A DNA stretch of 64,000 nucleotides from Arthrobacter gengyunqii (lineage in GTDB: Bacteria; Actinomycetota; Actinomycetes; Actinomycetales; Micrococcaceae): the NCBI RefSeq assembly GCF_023022985.1, contig NZ_CP095461.1, positions 1,550,001-1,614,000 of the forward strand. The letters are read 5' to 3'. Every line of letters starts with the position of its first letter. Position 1 is the first letter of the stretch. Shown one piece after another: positions 46,498 to 55,284 of this stretch. The notes beneath the pieces were generated by a model. It saw only the letters and a list, made by a program, of their open reading frames with translations. It was not told the DNA's origin and searched no databases. The position numbers were made by a program, and so were the translations under genes.

Positions 46498-48306
46498 ATG
46501 GTTGTTTTCCATGACGGCGTTGCGGGGACCCAAACACCGGAAGGAAACGTAGTAGAAACCGATGTGTTGATCGTTGGTTCGGGTCCGGCCGGTTCATCCG
46601 CCGCCCTGTTCCTGTCTTCGCTGGGGGTCCCGAACATCATGATCACCAAGTACCGCTGGACCGCGAACACTCCCCGGGCCCACATCACGAACCAGAGAAC
46701 CATGGAGATCTTTCGGGACCTCGGGATCGAGGAGCAGGTCCTGGCTGATGCCACGCCCCACCACATGATTGGCGACACCGTCTTCTGCACGTCCCTCGCC
46801 GGCGAAGAGATTGGGCGCATCCTCACCTGGGGCAACCACCCAACGCGGCACGCCGAGTACGAGCTGGCCTCGCCGTCGCTGAATTGCGACATTCCTCAAA
46901 CGCTCCTGGAGCCGATCCTGGTCCGCAACGCCACCATGCGCGGCACGCAGGCCCAGTTCTCCACCGAGTACCTCTCCCACAGTCAGGACAAGGACGGAGT
47001 CTCCGTGCGCGTCCTCAACCGTCTGACCGGCCACGAGTACACCATCCGCACCAAGTACCTGATTGGAGCCGATGGCGCCAGGTCGAAAGTTGCAGCGGAT
47101 ATCGGCCTCCCGATGGAGGGACAGATGGATATCGCGGGCTCGATGAATATTACGTTCAAGGCCGATCTGGCCCAGCTCGTGGGACACCGCCCCTCCGTTC
47201 TCTACTGGGTGATCCAGCCCGGCTCCAATATTGGCGGCATCGGCGCGGGCCTGGTGCGCATGGTCCGGCCGTGGAACGAATGGCTGGTCGTGTGGGGCTT
47301 CGACATCACGCAGGGCACCCCTGAGGTCTCGGACGAGGACGCCCTGGAAATAGTGCGGAACTTGATCGGCGTGCCGGATCTGGACGCCGAGATCACCGGC
47401 ATCTCCCTGTGGGGCAACAACGAGCAGTACGCCACTTCGCTGCAGTCCGGCAGGGTGTTCTGCGCCGGCGATGCCGTTCACAAACATCCTCCCAGCAACG
47501 GCCTGGGCTCGAACACCTCCATTCAGGATTCCTACAACTTGGCCTGGAAGCTCGCAGCCGTCCTGAACGGGCAGGCCGAAGCATCCCTATTGGACACGTA
47601 CACATCAGAACGAGCTGGGGTGGCCAAGCAGATTGTCACGCGTGCCAATCAATCAGGCCGTGAGTTCGTCAAGCTTTTCGAAGCGCTCGGACTCACTGAG
47701 GCGGTAACGGAGGCTCAGATGCACGCCGCCATCGAGTCCCGCAAGGAGAACAGCCCGGCCGGCGTCGCCAAGCGGGCAGCTGTCCGGGAGGCCATGGAAA
47801 TCAAGAACTACGAATTCAATGCCCACGGGGTGGAACTTGGTCAGCACTACCGTTCCGGCGCCGTCGTGACGGAGAGCAGCGAGGGAGAGCGGCCTGCCGC
47901 AGCCCGCGACCCGGAACTCTATTACGAGCCGTCGACCTACCCTGGCGTCCGTTTGCCGCACGCCTGGGTTGGCGACTGGCAGCGGAAGCTGTCCACCCAC
48001 GATTTAGCCGTCTACGGCAAATTCACGCTGTTCACGGGGATCGCCGGTGAGGAGTGGGCCAACGCTGCCCGAAAGGTCTCCGGCCAGCTCGGAATCGACG
48101 TAGAGACTGTGGTGATCGGACCCGGCCGGGAAGTCACCGACCTGTACTTCGACTGGGAACGGCTGCGCGGGGTGGACGAGGACGGTGCGGTGCTGGTTCG
48201 GCCGGACAAGCATGTGGGCTGGCGGGCGCAGCGTCTGCCGGATAATCCGGAAGCGGCGCTCCGTGGCGCTGTGTCTCACATCCTGGGCCGCGGGGGCGAG
48301 GTATGA
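46498..48306 (+). CDS. FAD-dependent phenol monooxygenase (TfdB/resorcinol-hydroxylase-like)
   Basis: 602 residues with AAGGAG before the ATG. Group A flavoprotein hydroxylase: the FAD motif is VDVLIVG-type DVLIVGSGPAGSSAALFL (about 22-39), the DG motif is LIGADGARSKVAADIGLP, and the GD motif is VFCAGDAVHKHPPSNGLG. The C-terminal thioredoxin-like domain typical of phenol hydroxylases follows. It resembles 2,4-dichlorophenol and resorcinol hydroxylases. With the next two genes it probably makes hydroxyquinol from a dihydroxybenzene. Its stop overlaps the next ATG. Confidence 0.9.
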   Translation: MVVFHDGVAGTQTPEGNVVETDVLIVGSGPAGSSAALFLSSLGVPNIMITKYRWTANTPRAHITNQRTMEIFRDLGIEEQVLADATPHHMIGDTVFCTSLAGEEIGRILTWGNHPTRHAEYELASPSLNCDIPQTLLEPILVRNATMRGTQAQFSTEYLSHSQDKDGVSVRVLNRLTGHEYTIRTKYLIGADGARSKVAADIGLPMEGQMDIAGSMNITFKADLAQLVGHRPSVLYWVIQPGSNIGGIGAGLVRMVRPWNEWLVVWGFDITQGTPEVSDEDALEIVRNLIGVPDLDAEITGISLWGNNEQYATSLQSGRVFCAGDAVHKHPPSNGLGSNTSIQDSYNLAWKLAAVLNGQAEASLLDTYTSERAGVAKQIVTRANQSGREFVKLFEALGLTEAVTEAQMHAAIESRKENSPAGVAKRAAVREAMEIKNYEFNAHGVELGQHYRSGAVVTESSEGERPAAARDPELYYEPSTYPGVRLPHAWVGDWQRKLSTHDLAVYGKFTLFTGIAGEEWANAARKVSGQLGIDVETVVIGPGREVTDLYFDWERLRGVDEDGAVLVRPDKHVGWRAQRLPDNPEAALRGAVSHILGRGGEV

Positions 48307-49379
48307 ACCTCACCTTCGAGCATACGACGCTGGGGCAGCGGGTCCTGTTTGGATCCGGCCGGGCGGCGGAGAACCTTGCCGCTGAGGTTGCACGGTTTGG
48401 TGCGACAAAAGTCATGGTCATCACATCGGAATCCCATCTGTCGATGGCACGGAAGGTTGCTGCCGGGATTGACGTCACGCTGTGGCATACCGACGTCGTC
48501 ATGCATGTGCCGGTGGAAACGGCCGAAGCTGCGCGGGCCGCGGCCGGCGGTGCGGAGATCGATCTGCTCATCTGTATCGGGGGCGGGTCCACCACCGGAC
48601 TTGCGAAGGCTGTCGCGCTGTCCACCGGGATTCCCATCATCGCAGTTCCCACGACGTACGCCGGGTCCGAGGCCACCAACGTGTGGGGCCTGACCGAAGC
48701 CGGCCGCAAGACCACCGGGGTGGACAACCGGGTCCTGCCGGCCACCGTGGTGTATGACGCCGCGTTGACCCTCGAGCTGCCGGTGGACATGTCGGTGGCG
48801 TCCGGATTGAACGCGGTGGCCCACTGCATCGACTCGCTCTGGGGCCCGCGGGCGGACCCCATCAATGCGGCTCTGGCGGTAGAGGGCATTCGGGCTCTGG
48901 CCGAGGGGCTCCGGCTGATCAAGGCGGATCCGTCGGCTGTGACCGGCCGGGAACAGACCCTCTACGGGGCGTACCTGGCCGCGGTCTCCTTCGCCTCCGC
49001 GGGGTCCGGGATGCACCACAAAATCTGCCATGTGCTCGGCGGGACGTTCAACCTGCCCCATGCGCAGACCCATGCCGCCGTGCTTCCCTATGTGCTGGCC
49101 TTCAACGCCCCGGCAGCGCCAGAGGCTGAGGCTCGCACGGCTGCAGCCTTGGGGTCGGACACGGCCATCGAAGGGCTTCAGCTCCTGTGCGGTGAACTCG
49201 ACGCCCCCAACGCGTTGAAGGACTACGGCTTTGCCCTCGAGGGCGTCGCGGAGGCTGTCGAGCTTGCCCTGCCTGCCATCCCGGCAGGCAACCCCCGGCC
49301 GGTATCCGCTGCGAACCTGACCGAGCTGCTGACCGGGGCGCTGAACGGCGCTGACCCCACGAACCTCACGTACACGTAA
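48303..49379 (+). CDS. Maleylacetate reductase
   Basis: 358 residues, starting in an ATGA overlap. Iron-alcohol-dehydrogenase-like fold with YAGSEATNVWGLTEAGRKTT, LICIGGGSTTGLAKAVALST, LNAVAHCIDSLWGPRADPIN and HKICHVLGGTFNLPHAQTHA, the last carrying the metal-site histidines. It reduces maleylacetate to 3-oxoadipate with NAD(P)H, the last special step of the hydroxyquinol pathway. The adjoining dioxygenase makes its substrate. Confidence 0.94.
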   Translation: MNLTFEHTTLGQRVLFGSGRAAENLAAEVARFGATKVMVITSESHLSMARKVAAGIDVTLWHTDVVMHVPVETAEAARAAAGGAEIDLLICIGGGSTTGLAKAVALSTGIPIIAVPTTYAGSEATNVWGLTEAGRKTTGVDNRVLPATVVYDAALTLELPVDMSVASGLNAVAHCIDSLWGPRADPINAALAVEGIRALAEGLRLIKADPSAVTGREQTLYGAYLAAVSFASAGSGMHHKICHVLGGTFNLPHAQTHAAVLPYVLAFNAPAAPEAEARTAAALGSDTAIEGLQLLCGELDAPNALKDYGFALEGVAEAVELALPAIPAGNPRPVSAANLTELLTGALNGADPTNLTYT

Positions 49380-49391
49380 GGAGATACGGAT

Positions 49392-50351
49392 ATGACCCGC
49401 AACGATACCGGGGCGACCAATAGCTCTGATTTCCGGATGAACGCCCGGCAGAGTGTGAACGCCCCTCAACAGATGAGTGCACAGCAACGGATGGAACAGG
49501 AGCTTGTGGACCGGGTGGTGGGGTCCTTCGAGAACTGCGGCAACGAACGGCTGAAGCAGGTGATGCAGTCCCTCACTCAACATTTGCACGGGTTCATCCG
49601 GGATGTGCGGCTGACAGAGGATGAGTGGAACGCCGCCATCGCCTTCCTTACCGCCGCGGGTCAGATTACCGACGATAAACGTCAGGAATTTGTCCTGCTG
49701 TCCGATGTACTGGGCGCCTCGATGCAGGTTATCGCCGTCAACAACGAGTCCTACAAAGACGCCACTGAGGCCACCGTTTTTGGACCGTTCTTTGTCGAAG
49801 ACGCTCCGGAAATCTCCCATGGCGGCGACATCGCCGGCGATGCCGCCGGCCAGCCCTGCTGGGTCGAGGGGACTGTCAGGGACACCGACGGCAACCCGGT
49901 CCCCGGGGCAAGGATTGAGGTGTGGGAGGCCGACGAGGATGGTCTCTACGACGTTCAGTACTCAGACAAGCGGGTAGCAGGGCGGGCCCACTTATACGCG
50001 GATGATCAAGGACAGTACGCGTTCTGGGGTCTGACCCCCACTCCGTATCCAATACCCAATGATGGGCCGGTGGGCAGGCTGCTCGACTCTGTGGGCCGGT
50101 CACCCGTCAGGGCCTCCCATCTCCACTTCATGGTCACTGCCCCCGGTCTGCGGACGCTCATCACGCACATATTCGTCGAAGGTGACCCGCAGCTGGAGAT
50201 CGGTGACTCCGTGTTCGGCGTCAAGGACTCCCTGATCAAGAAGTTCGAAGTCCAGGAAGCCGAGGTCCCCACCCCGGATGGCCGGGATGTGGGCTCCACC
50301 GGCTGGGCACGAACACGGTTCGACGTGGTTCTTGCCCCGGCCTCGGTCTGA
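49392..50351 (+). CDS. Intradiol dioxygenase, hydroxyquinol 1,2-dioxygenase type
   Basis: 319 residues; GGAG lies nine bases before the ATG. An N-terminal helical dimer region ([20 protein letters not shown]) is followed by the beta-sandwich: [20 protein letters not shown], the Fe tyrosine in [18 protein letters not shown], and the Fe histidines in [14 protein letters not shown]. It cleaves hydroxyquinol (or catechol) between hydroxyls to give maleylacetate. Pairing with maleylacetate reductase favours hydroxyquinol. Confidence 0.94.
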   Translation: MTRNDTGATNSSDFRMNARQSVNAPQQMSAQQRMEQELVDRVVGSFENCGNERLKQVMQSLTQHLHGFIRDVRLTEDEWNAAIAFLTAAGQITDDKRQEFVLLSDVLGASMQVIAVNNESYKDATEATVFGPFFVEDAPEISHGGDIAGDAAGQPCWVEGTVRDTDGNPVPGARIEVWEADEDGLYDVQYSDKRVAGRAHLYADDQGQYAFWGLTPTPYPIPNDGPVGRLLDSVGRSPVRASHLHFMVTAPGLRTLITHIFVEGDPQLEIGDSVFGVKDSLIKKFEVQEAEVPTPDGRDVGSTGWARTRFDVVLAPASV

Positions 50352-50361
50352 CACTCCGACT

Positions 50362-50413
50362 TGTTCTGCCGGGTATTGATCTGTTCTGCCGGGTATTGAT
50401 CAGTGCCCGGCAG
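50362..50413. repeat. Tandem 20-bp repeat forming a terminator between convergent genes
   Basis: TGTTCTGCCGGGTATTGATC occurs twice in tandem, 50362-50381 and 50382-50401. CTGCCGGG in either copy can pair with CCCGGCAG at 50406-50413; the near stem has a 12-nt loop. The right arm is within the 3' end of the hydrolase gene. Confidence 0.75.
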
Positions 50414-51089
50414 GCTGGGGCCCGGTGGCCTTATGGCCTGGAGACGATCCCGTCACCTGGCGGAAATAACGCCGGAGAGCGTCGACGGAGTCGTCGTTGA
50501 CGTGGTGGTCAGGATCGTCGTACACCGTCAGCTCCACCGTGGCCCCGAGGGAACGGAAGGCCAGCCCTGTGGCTTCGACACGGTGCAGCGGAACCCACGA
50601 GTCGTTGCGGGCGGTAAACATCCGTACCGTCAGGTCGGCCATGGTGAACCGGTCGGAAACGGCCCAATCCCGTTCGGACGGGCCGAGGTACCCGCCGGTG
50701 TGCAGCACTGCTCCGGCCAGATTCGGCTGATTCCGTAAGAGATACTCGGAGAGCAGGCACGCACCCTGGGAGAATCCAAACACCACCACGGGCGGACCAT
50801 CCCGGCGGCCCCGCACACCGTCCAAGTGCGTCCTGACGGTCTCCAATGCATCATCCAACGCCGGTTGATTCTCATTGAGGGCTGCCAGGAAGCTCTGTGG
50901 GTACCAGCTTTGGTCATGGGCAGCCGGCAACAGCCACGCCACATCGGGCAGGTCCACACGGTCGGCAACCTCCATCATGAACTCCGGCGCCTGACCCCGG
51001 CCGTGGACCCCGTAGACAACCAGGCCGGCTTGCTCCACCGGGGCCCCGTAGCTAACGGGGCTCTGCAACAGATGCTGGTTGGTTTGCAC
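50400..51089 (-). CDS. Alpha/beta hydrolase, MhqD-like carboxylesterase
   Basis: 229 residues from GTG 51089, chosen because it begins 8 bases after the dioxygenase stop. LVVYGVHGRGQAPEFMMEVA is the oxyanion region. The nucleophile is in PVVVFGFSQGACLLSEYLLR (GFSQGA), and the His/Asp region is YDDPDHHVNDDSVDALRRY. It matches the carboxylesterase partner of MhqO-type dioxygenases in hydroquinone-response operons. It probably acts on a ring-cleavage product. Confidence 0.88.
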   Translation of the reverse strand: MQTNQHLLQSPVSYGAPVEQAGLVVYGVHGRGQAPEFMMEVADRVDLPDVAWLLPAAHDQSWYPQSFLAALNENQPALDDALETVRTHLDGVRGRRDGPPVVVFGFSQGACLLSEYLLRNQPNLAGAVLHTGGYLGPSERDWAVSDRFTMADLTVRMFTARNDSWVPLHRVEATGLAFRSLGATVELTVYDDPDHHVNDDSVDALRRYFRQVTGSSPGHKATGPQPAGH

Positions 51090-51096
51090 GCCTGGC

Positions 51097-52059
51097 TTAG
51101 TCTTCGTCTGTGGTGACGGGCTCGAGCTGAGACATAATGTGCTCACGCTCATGCTCAAACTGCGGGGGAAGCATGAAAGCGCGACCCAGTTCCTCGGGTG
51201 ACTCATCGCAGTCCCAGCCACCGTCGTCGTGCGTGACAGCGAGCTCGAACAGCGCGCCACCGGGGGAGCGGACGTAGTGGGATTTGAAGTAGGTCCGGTC
51301 CTTCAACTCCGAAATATCGGTGTATCCGGCACCCTCTATTTCAAACTTCGCCCGTTCCTGGTTAGCCAGCGTGTCCAGATTCCAGGCGAAGTGGTGATAC
51401 GTTCCGGCCCCGTAGCGCCAGGTACCCTGTTCATCCGTTCGGTTTCCGGTGAGCTCGATCCAGTTGCCGTAGTCGTCCTTGCCGACTTGGAAGCGCGCCC
51501 GCTCGCCCTCCTCCAGGATCTGTCCCCTGGCAAAGAACGCCTCGTTGCCGAAGTCGACCATGCGTTCTGCGTCGTAGACATGAATGCCGACGCCGTGGAT
51601 ACCGTGGATTGCCGCCTCAGGAGTTACACCATGGCCGGTGAACCCCCGGCGGGGATCCCCTGCGCTACCTACGAGCTGGTATTCGATCCCGGACGGATGA
51701 CGAAATGCCACCCGCCGTTCCCCGAAGAGCTCGATCTGTTCATTCTCCACCCCGTGGGCGGTGAGCCGGCTGGCCCAGAAATCCAACGAATCGGCGGGGA
51801 CCGAGAGCAGTACCTCCCGGGCCTGATTGGTTCCGCGGGTGCCATAGATCCCGTGCTGGGCCCACGGGAACGTGGTCACCACCGAAGAGGGATCTCCGTC
51901 GGCATTGGAGTAGTAGAGGTGGTAGACGGGGGTGGAGCCGTCATACAGCACGGTCTTCTTGATAAAGCGCATGCCGAGGATCCTGGTGTGGAAGTCCACG
52001 TCTTCCTGGGCCCTGCCCACAGAGAGGGTCACATGGTGGGAGCCGACGAGATATGTCAT
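51097..52059 (-). CDS. VOC-family ring-cleaving dioxygenase, MhqO/MhqA-like
   Basis: 320 residues with two VOC (glyoxalase-fold) modules. The first has VGSHHVTLSVGRAQEDVDFH and RFIKKTVLYDGSTPVYHLYY. The second has AIHGIHGVGIHVYDAERM and GAGTYHHFAWNLDTLANQER, with the acidic metal ligand probably in SPGGALFELAVTH. Relatives open hydroquinone-type rings by Fe(II) extradiol cleavage. It is transcribed with the hydrolase and preceded by a long inverted repeat. Confidence 0.92.
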   Translation of the reverse strand: MTYLVGSHHVTLSVGRAQEDVDFHTRILGMRFIKKTVLYDGSTPVYHLYYSNADGDPSSVVTTFPWAQHGIYGTRGTNQAREVLLSVPADSLDFWASRLTAHGVENEQIELFGERRVAFRHPSGIEYQLVGSAGDPRRGFTGHGVTPEAAIHGIHGVGIHVYDAERMVDFGNEAFFARGQILEEGERARFQVGKDDYGNWIELTGNRTDEQGTWRYGAGTYHHFAWNLDTLANQERAKFEIEGAGYTDISELKDRTYFKSHYVRSPGGALFELAVTHDDGGWDCDESPEELGRAFMLPPQFEHEREHIMSQLEPVTTDED

Positions 52060-52093
52060 GGGAGATCCGCCTTGTCTTTACGAGGTTGCAAGG

Positions 52094-52141
52094 ACCACCG
52101 ACATACGGGTTTGTCCGGATCCAAACCTGCATATCGGTGGT
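52094..52141. promoter_or_regulatory. 20-bp imperfect inverted repeat upstream of the ring-cleaving dioxygenase
   Basis: Arms 52094-52113 and 52122-52141 match at 17 of 20 positions around an 8-bp centre containing TCCGGA; 35 bp upstream of the gene start. Arm sequence ACCACCGACATACGGGTTTG. Too long for a terminator position at a promoter, so a regulator-binding site or 5' RNA hairpin is likely. The remainder of 52142-52365 shows no gene. Confidence 0.6.
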
Positions 52142-52365
52142 ATCAGCGAGACACTTGTTGTGCCCTGAGTCCCACCAACCTCGTCCGGGCGCTATCAATA
52201 TCTCCCACTTCCGCCAAACCCACAAGAAGGGCGAAGGAAGCCGATGCCCGACGACCACCGTCCGCGGAACCCTCCGCACGGTCGGCAGCGGCGGGGCCCG
52301 GTTAACGACGAAGGTCCTGGCACCGCCTCGCGGCGGGACCAGGACCCTCTGTCGTGCTCTTGAAC

Positions 52366-52623
52366 TTATACGGCCGGAGGAGTTGGTCCGGGTTCGGTTC
52401 CCGTGGCGGGACCCTGCTTGCGGTCAACCTTGTCCACCGCTTCAGAGGCCTTGTTCTGGAAGCCATCGATCTTGTCCGAGTACTTTCGACCGGTCTTCTC
52501 GTCGACAAATTTCCCCGCGTGACCGATGCCGCCCTTGATCTTGTCGGCATTCTCGCCCACAAGCTCGGTAGCCTTGTCCTTCAGCTCTCCGGCCTTGCCC
52601 TTGAGCCCGTCAAATACAGACAC
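52366..52623 (-). CDS. Rv0909-type small protein (annotated as antitoxin)
   Basis: 85 residues from GTG 52623, with a textbook AAGGAGGT site upstream. The pattern DKIKGGIGHAGKFVDEKTGR with KYSDKIDGFQNKASEAVDKV matches the small Rv0909-like proteins, often labelled antitoxin. No toxin gene is adjacent, so that name should not be taken as function. A Pro/Thr tail ends the protein. A stress-related role is possible. Confidence 0.8.
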   Translation of the reverse strand: MSVFDGLKGKAGELKDKATELVGENADKIKGGIGHAGKFVDEKTGRKYSDKIDGFQNKASEAVDKVDRKQGPATGTEPGPTPPAV

Positions 52624-52739
52624 GGACCACCTCCTTTCACTGGGGAAACCAGACGTTTCCCGTTCACCGTCAATGATAAGCCCGCTGAGTATAAGGACCA
52701 AGGAGTGCAGCCTTGGAATTCTGGGGACTTCTCTGGACC

Positions 52740-54332
52740 CTAAGCCGGCGGAACCCGGTGGAGTCGGAGGGGATGGAAATACGTATTCCTCAGCGGTGCC
52801 TGGAAGGGATCCACGTAAGTTGGCGGTATGAACCAGGGGGCACCCCGCAGGACGCTGATCCGCCACTTTCCCCGATGGATCAAGTGATGGTGGAACCCGC
52901 AGAGCATTACACCGTTGTCGGTTCCGGTGGAGCCTCCATGCGAGTAATAGGAGATGTGGTGGGCTTCGCACCATGGTGCTGGTGCGGTGCATCCCGGGAA
53001 CGCGCATCCGCGGTCACGGGCAACCAGCGCTCTTCTCAGGTAGGGAGGAAAGTAGCGGGATGCCGTTCCAACGTCGAGGATTCTGCTCTCCCCGCTCAGG
53101 ACCACCGGGATGATGTCCGCATCACAGGCGATCCGGCGGATCTGGCAGACAGGGACGGGCCCCGCAAAAGTCAGCATCCCGCCCTCCGGTGTCCTCTGCG
53201 GCGCTGTCCTTGGCCTGTCCGAGCCTCCCGTTCCGGTCCCGTTCAGGCTCTCGCTCAGCAGGTCGTAGGGAATGACCGCCATAACCTGCGGCTTGGATCC
53301 GCCATTGTTGGGGAGCTGGCCCATGGACAGAGCCATCGCACAGGATGCGACCAAACCGTCCAGGCACTTCTGCGGATAACTGCGGGTGTCCGGCGGGACC
53401 GCGCGTTCCTTGCCTTCGAGGTCCACACAGGTGCCACCAGCGGGCTCCGGCGTGCCGACCCGCGGATTCGTTCCGGGCGACAGTGCAGTCATCAGTGTTT
53501 CAAATTGGTCCTCTGTGGCATAAATGTCCAGCCGGCGCAGTCCGCGGCAGTTGCGGCGAATAAACAATCCCTGCAATTCGGCCTTCTGTTGCTCGGTGGG
53601 CTGTGTGCCGTCCGGATCGAGGTGATTGACCCAGGCGTTGGCGACGACATTGAGGGCGTCAAGGTCTTGGCTGGCAGCAACGTCAGTCAGGCCTGTCTCC
53701 ATGGCTGTCCGGTCCTCGACCGTGCCGCAGCCCTGGACGCGTTTCATCGCCAGGCTGACAAGTTGTGCTGCCTCGCCCGAGAGGCGCCCGCTTGTTGCTG
53801 CCTCTGCCAGGACGGAAAACTCCGGGTCTATGCGCTGGCCGGCTATGCCGGTCGAGGAGGTGAGCGAAGAACCCAGACGGATTCTCCGCCATGCTTCACG
53901 GCGACTAATCCGAAGCCGATGGCACAAATATTCAGCCGTGCTCTTATATTCCTGTTGGAGCTCCCCTGACGAGTCGGCCCAGGAATCGGTGGTCTCGGTC
54001 GAAATGCGTGCACGTTCGAGGGCCGCAGCGGCCATTATCTGCAGGTGATCCACCAAGCGGGACAGTTCCTCAGTGTCCGCAGCAATGGACACAAGTTCTG
54101 CGGAGGACAGCAGGGGTGCTTGTTTGTTGAAAGCCGAGACAACGGCGCGGACGGCAGGAAGGAAATTGTTGAGTCCAGCGCCCGGTGTGCGGATGCCGGC
54201 GGAAAATGTGCCGGGGGAGGGGTTCGGGGAGAGCTCGGCGGAGAGGTCGGGGGATAGGCGGTTCGGCGCATCGTTCCGGGGAAAGGCCGCTGAATCGCCG
54301 TGTGGTGCCCGGTCTCGCAGATCATCTTCCAT
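52740..54332 (-). CDS. DUF222 / HNH endonuclease-domain protein
   Basis: 530 residues. DUF222 occupies about 70-380 (LVDHLQIMAAAALERARIST, STAEYLCHRLRISRREAWRR, ATSGRLSGEAAQLVSLAMKR). The HNH nuclease end carries zinc cysteines and histidines: GCAFPGCTAPAPWCEAHHIS, GSTGTDNGVMLCGFHHHLIH. Members occur in many copies in actinobacterial genomes, and their job is not settled. The N-terminal 60 residues are Pro/Ser-rich. It lies next to the tRNA array. Confidence 0.92.
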   Translation of the reverse strand: MEDDLRDRAPHGDSAAFPRNDAPNRLSPDLSAELSPNPSPGTFSAGIRTPGAGLNNFLPAVRAVVSAFNKQAPLLSSAELVSIAADTEELSRLVDHLQIMAAAALERARISTETTDSWADSSGELQQEYKSTAEYLCHRLRISRREAWRRIRLGSSLTSSTGIAGQRIDPEFSVLAEAATSGRLSGEAAQLVSLAMKRVQGCGTVEDRTAMETGLTDVAASQDLDALNVVANAWVNHLDPDGTQPTEQQKAELQGLFIRRNCRGLRRLDIYATEDQFETLMTALSPGTNPRVGTPEPAGGTCVDLEGKERAVPPDTRSYPQKCLDGLVASCAMALSMGQLPNNGGSKPQVMAVIPYDLLSESLNGTGTGGSDRPRTAPQRTPEGGMLTFAGPVPVCQIRRIACDADIIPVVLSGESRILDVGTASRYFPPYLRRALVARDRGCAFPGCTAPAPWCEAHHISYYSHGGSTGTDNGVMLCGFHHHLIHRGKWRISVLRGAPWFIPPTYVDPFQAPLRNTYFHPLRLHRVPPA

Positions 54333-54479
54333 AACTCAAGAATCGCAGTGTGGACCGGGCCGTTCGAAAGTGTTTCCGATTTTTGTGGATACAAATCTGT
54401 TTCCCACAGCAAGCCGCAACCTGTGGAGGAGATTCTAATCCCGGAGTGGAACCGACAGGATGAAGTCGACAGTTAAACG

Positions 54480-54517
54480 CAGAAGGAGCAGACCAAATAA
54501 ATGGCCTGCTCCTTCTG
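54480..54517 (-). terminator. Terminator of the leftward tRNA array
   Basis: Perfect 12-bp stem CAGAAGGAGCAG / CTGCTCCTTCTG with a 14-nt loop, 29 bp past the last tRNA-Gly on the minus strand. Confidence 0.75.
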
Positions 54518-54545
54518 TTTCGCCGCTCCAAAGAGCAGCTGTTCG

Positions 54546-54619
54546 AGCGGACGACGGGATTCGAACCCGCGACATCCACCTTGGCAAGGTGGTGCTCTAG
54601 CCAGCTGAGCTACGTCCGC
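54546..54619 (-). tRNA. tRNA-Gly(GCC), copy 1
   Basis: Acceptor stem GCGGACG/CGTCCGC, anticodon arm CCACC-TTGCCAA-GGTGG giving GCC, T-arm GGGTTCGAATCCC. No CCA encoded. Same as the copies at 54761 and 55103. Confidence 0.97.
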
Positions 54620-54644
54620 AAAACAAGACAACCGAGGTTGTCCG

Positions 54645-54716
54645 TGCGCGATACTGGGATCGAACCAGTGACCTCTTCCGTGTCAGGGAAGCGCGCTACC
54701 GCTGCGCCAATCGCGC
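54645..54716 (-). tRNA. tRNA-Val(GAC), copy 1
   Basis: Acceptor stem GCGCGAT/ATCGCGC, anticodon arm CTTCC-CTGACAC-GGAAG giving GAC. No CCA encoded. Same as the copy at 54872. Confidence 0.97.
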
Positions 54717-54760
54717 TTGAAGCATCGGAACTCCCGGGGAAGAAACGATGCGGTCAAGAG

Positions 54761-54834
54761 AGCGGACGACGGGATTCGAACCCGCGACATCCACCTTGGC
54801 AAGGTGGTGCTCTAGCCAGCTGAGCTACGTCCGC
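54761..54834 (-). tRNA. tRNA-Gly(GCC), copy 2
   Basis: Identical to the copy at 54546-54619. The Gly-Val pair here repeats the pair to its left, with unrelated spacer DNA. Confidence 0.97.
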
Positions 54835-54871
54835 AAAAAACACAGTTGTGCGCCAAAACGCCAAACTGTAG

Positions 54872-54943
54872 TGCGCGATACTGGGATCGAACCAGTGACC
54901 TCTTCCGTGTCAGGGAAGCGCGCTACCGCTGCGCCAATCGCGC
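54872..54943 (-). tRNA. tRNA-Val(GAC), copy 2
   Basis: Identical to 54645-54716; anticodon GAC in CTGACAC. Confidence 0.97.
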
Positions 54944-54966
54944 CCAAAGGGCTTGCAAATCCTCTG

Positions 54967-55040
54967 TGGAGGTGGGGACGGGATTCGAACCCGCGTATAC
55001 GGCTTTGCAGGCCGCTGCCTCGCCTCTCGGCCACCCCACC
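54967..55040 (-). tRNA. tRNA-Cys(GCA), CCA encoded
   Basis: Acceptor stem GGTGGGG/CCCCACC, anticodon loop CTGCAAA giving GCA. The discriminator T and a genomic CCA lie at 54967-54969. The only member of the leftward array with CCA. Confidence 0.95.
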
Positions 55041-55102
55041 GTGACCGCTGCGTGAGCATAGGCCGACCGGTCAGAATCAACCGGTTTGTACAGTGACTTG
55101 CG

Positions 55103-55176
55103 AGCGGACGACGGGATTCGAACCCGCGACATCCACCTTGGCAAGGTGGTGCTCTAGCCAGCTGAGCTACGTCCGC
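55103..55176 (-). tRNA. tRNA-Gly(GCC), copy 3
   Basis: First gene of the leftward array, anticodon GCC in TTGCCAA; same sequence as copies 1 and 2. The promoter is about 80 bp upstream. Confidence 0.97.
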
Positions 55177-55256
55177 ATGCTGTAAAAGCCGGGGTATTTG
55201 ACCTCGAATCGCTTTCGCTTTTCGCGGCGAACTCCCGCTTTCCAACGAAGAAAAAC

Positions 55257-55284
55257 TCTATAGGACTATTCGTGGTTCGTCCAA
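55257..55284 (-). promoter_or_regulatory. Likely promoter of the tRNA array
   Basis: On the minus strand TTGGAC (55284-55279) and TATAGA (55262-55257) are separated by 16 bp, followed by the array at 55176. Good sigma-70-like boxes for a high-GC genome. Confidence 0.55.

Noticed and set aside
52366-52623. Toxin-antitoxin system
   Set aside because: The Rv0909-type protein is often labelled antitoxin, but no toxin-like gene is adjacent on either side.
52740-54332. DUF222/HNH protein as a mobile-element or defence gene
   Set aside because: No terminal repeats, integrase or partner genes flank it. The family is common and scattered in actinobacteria.
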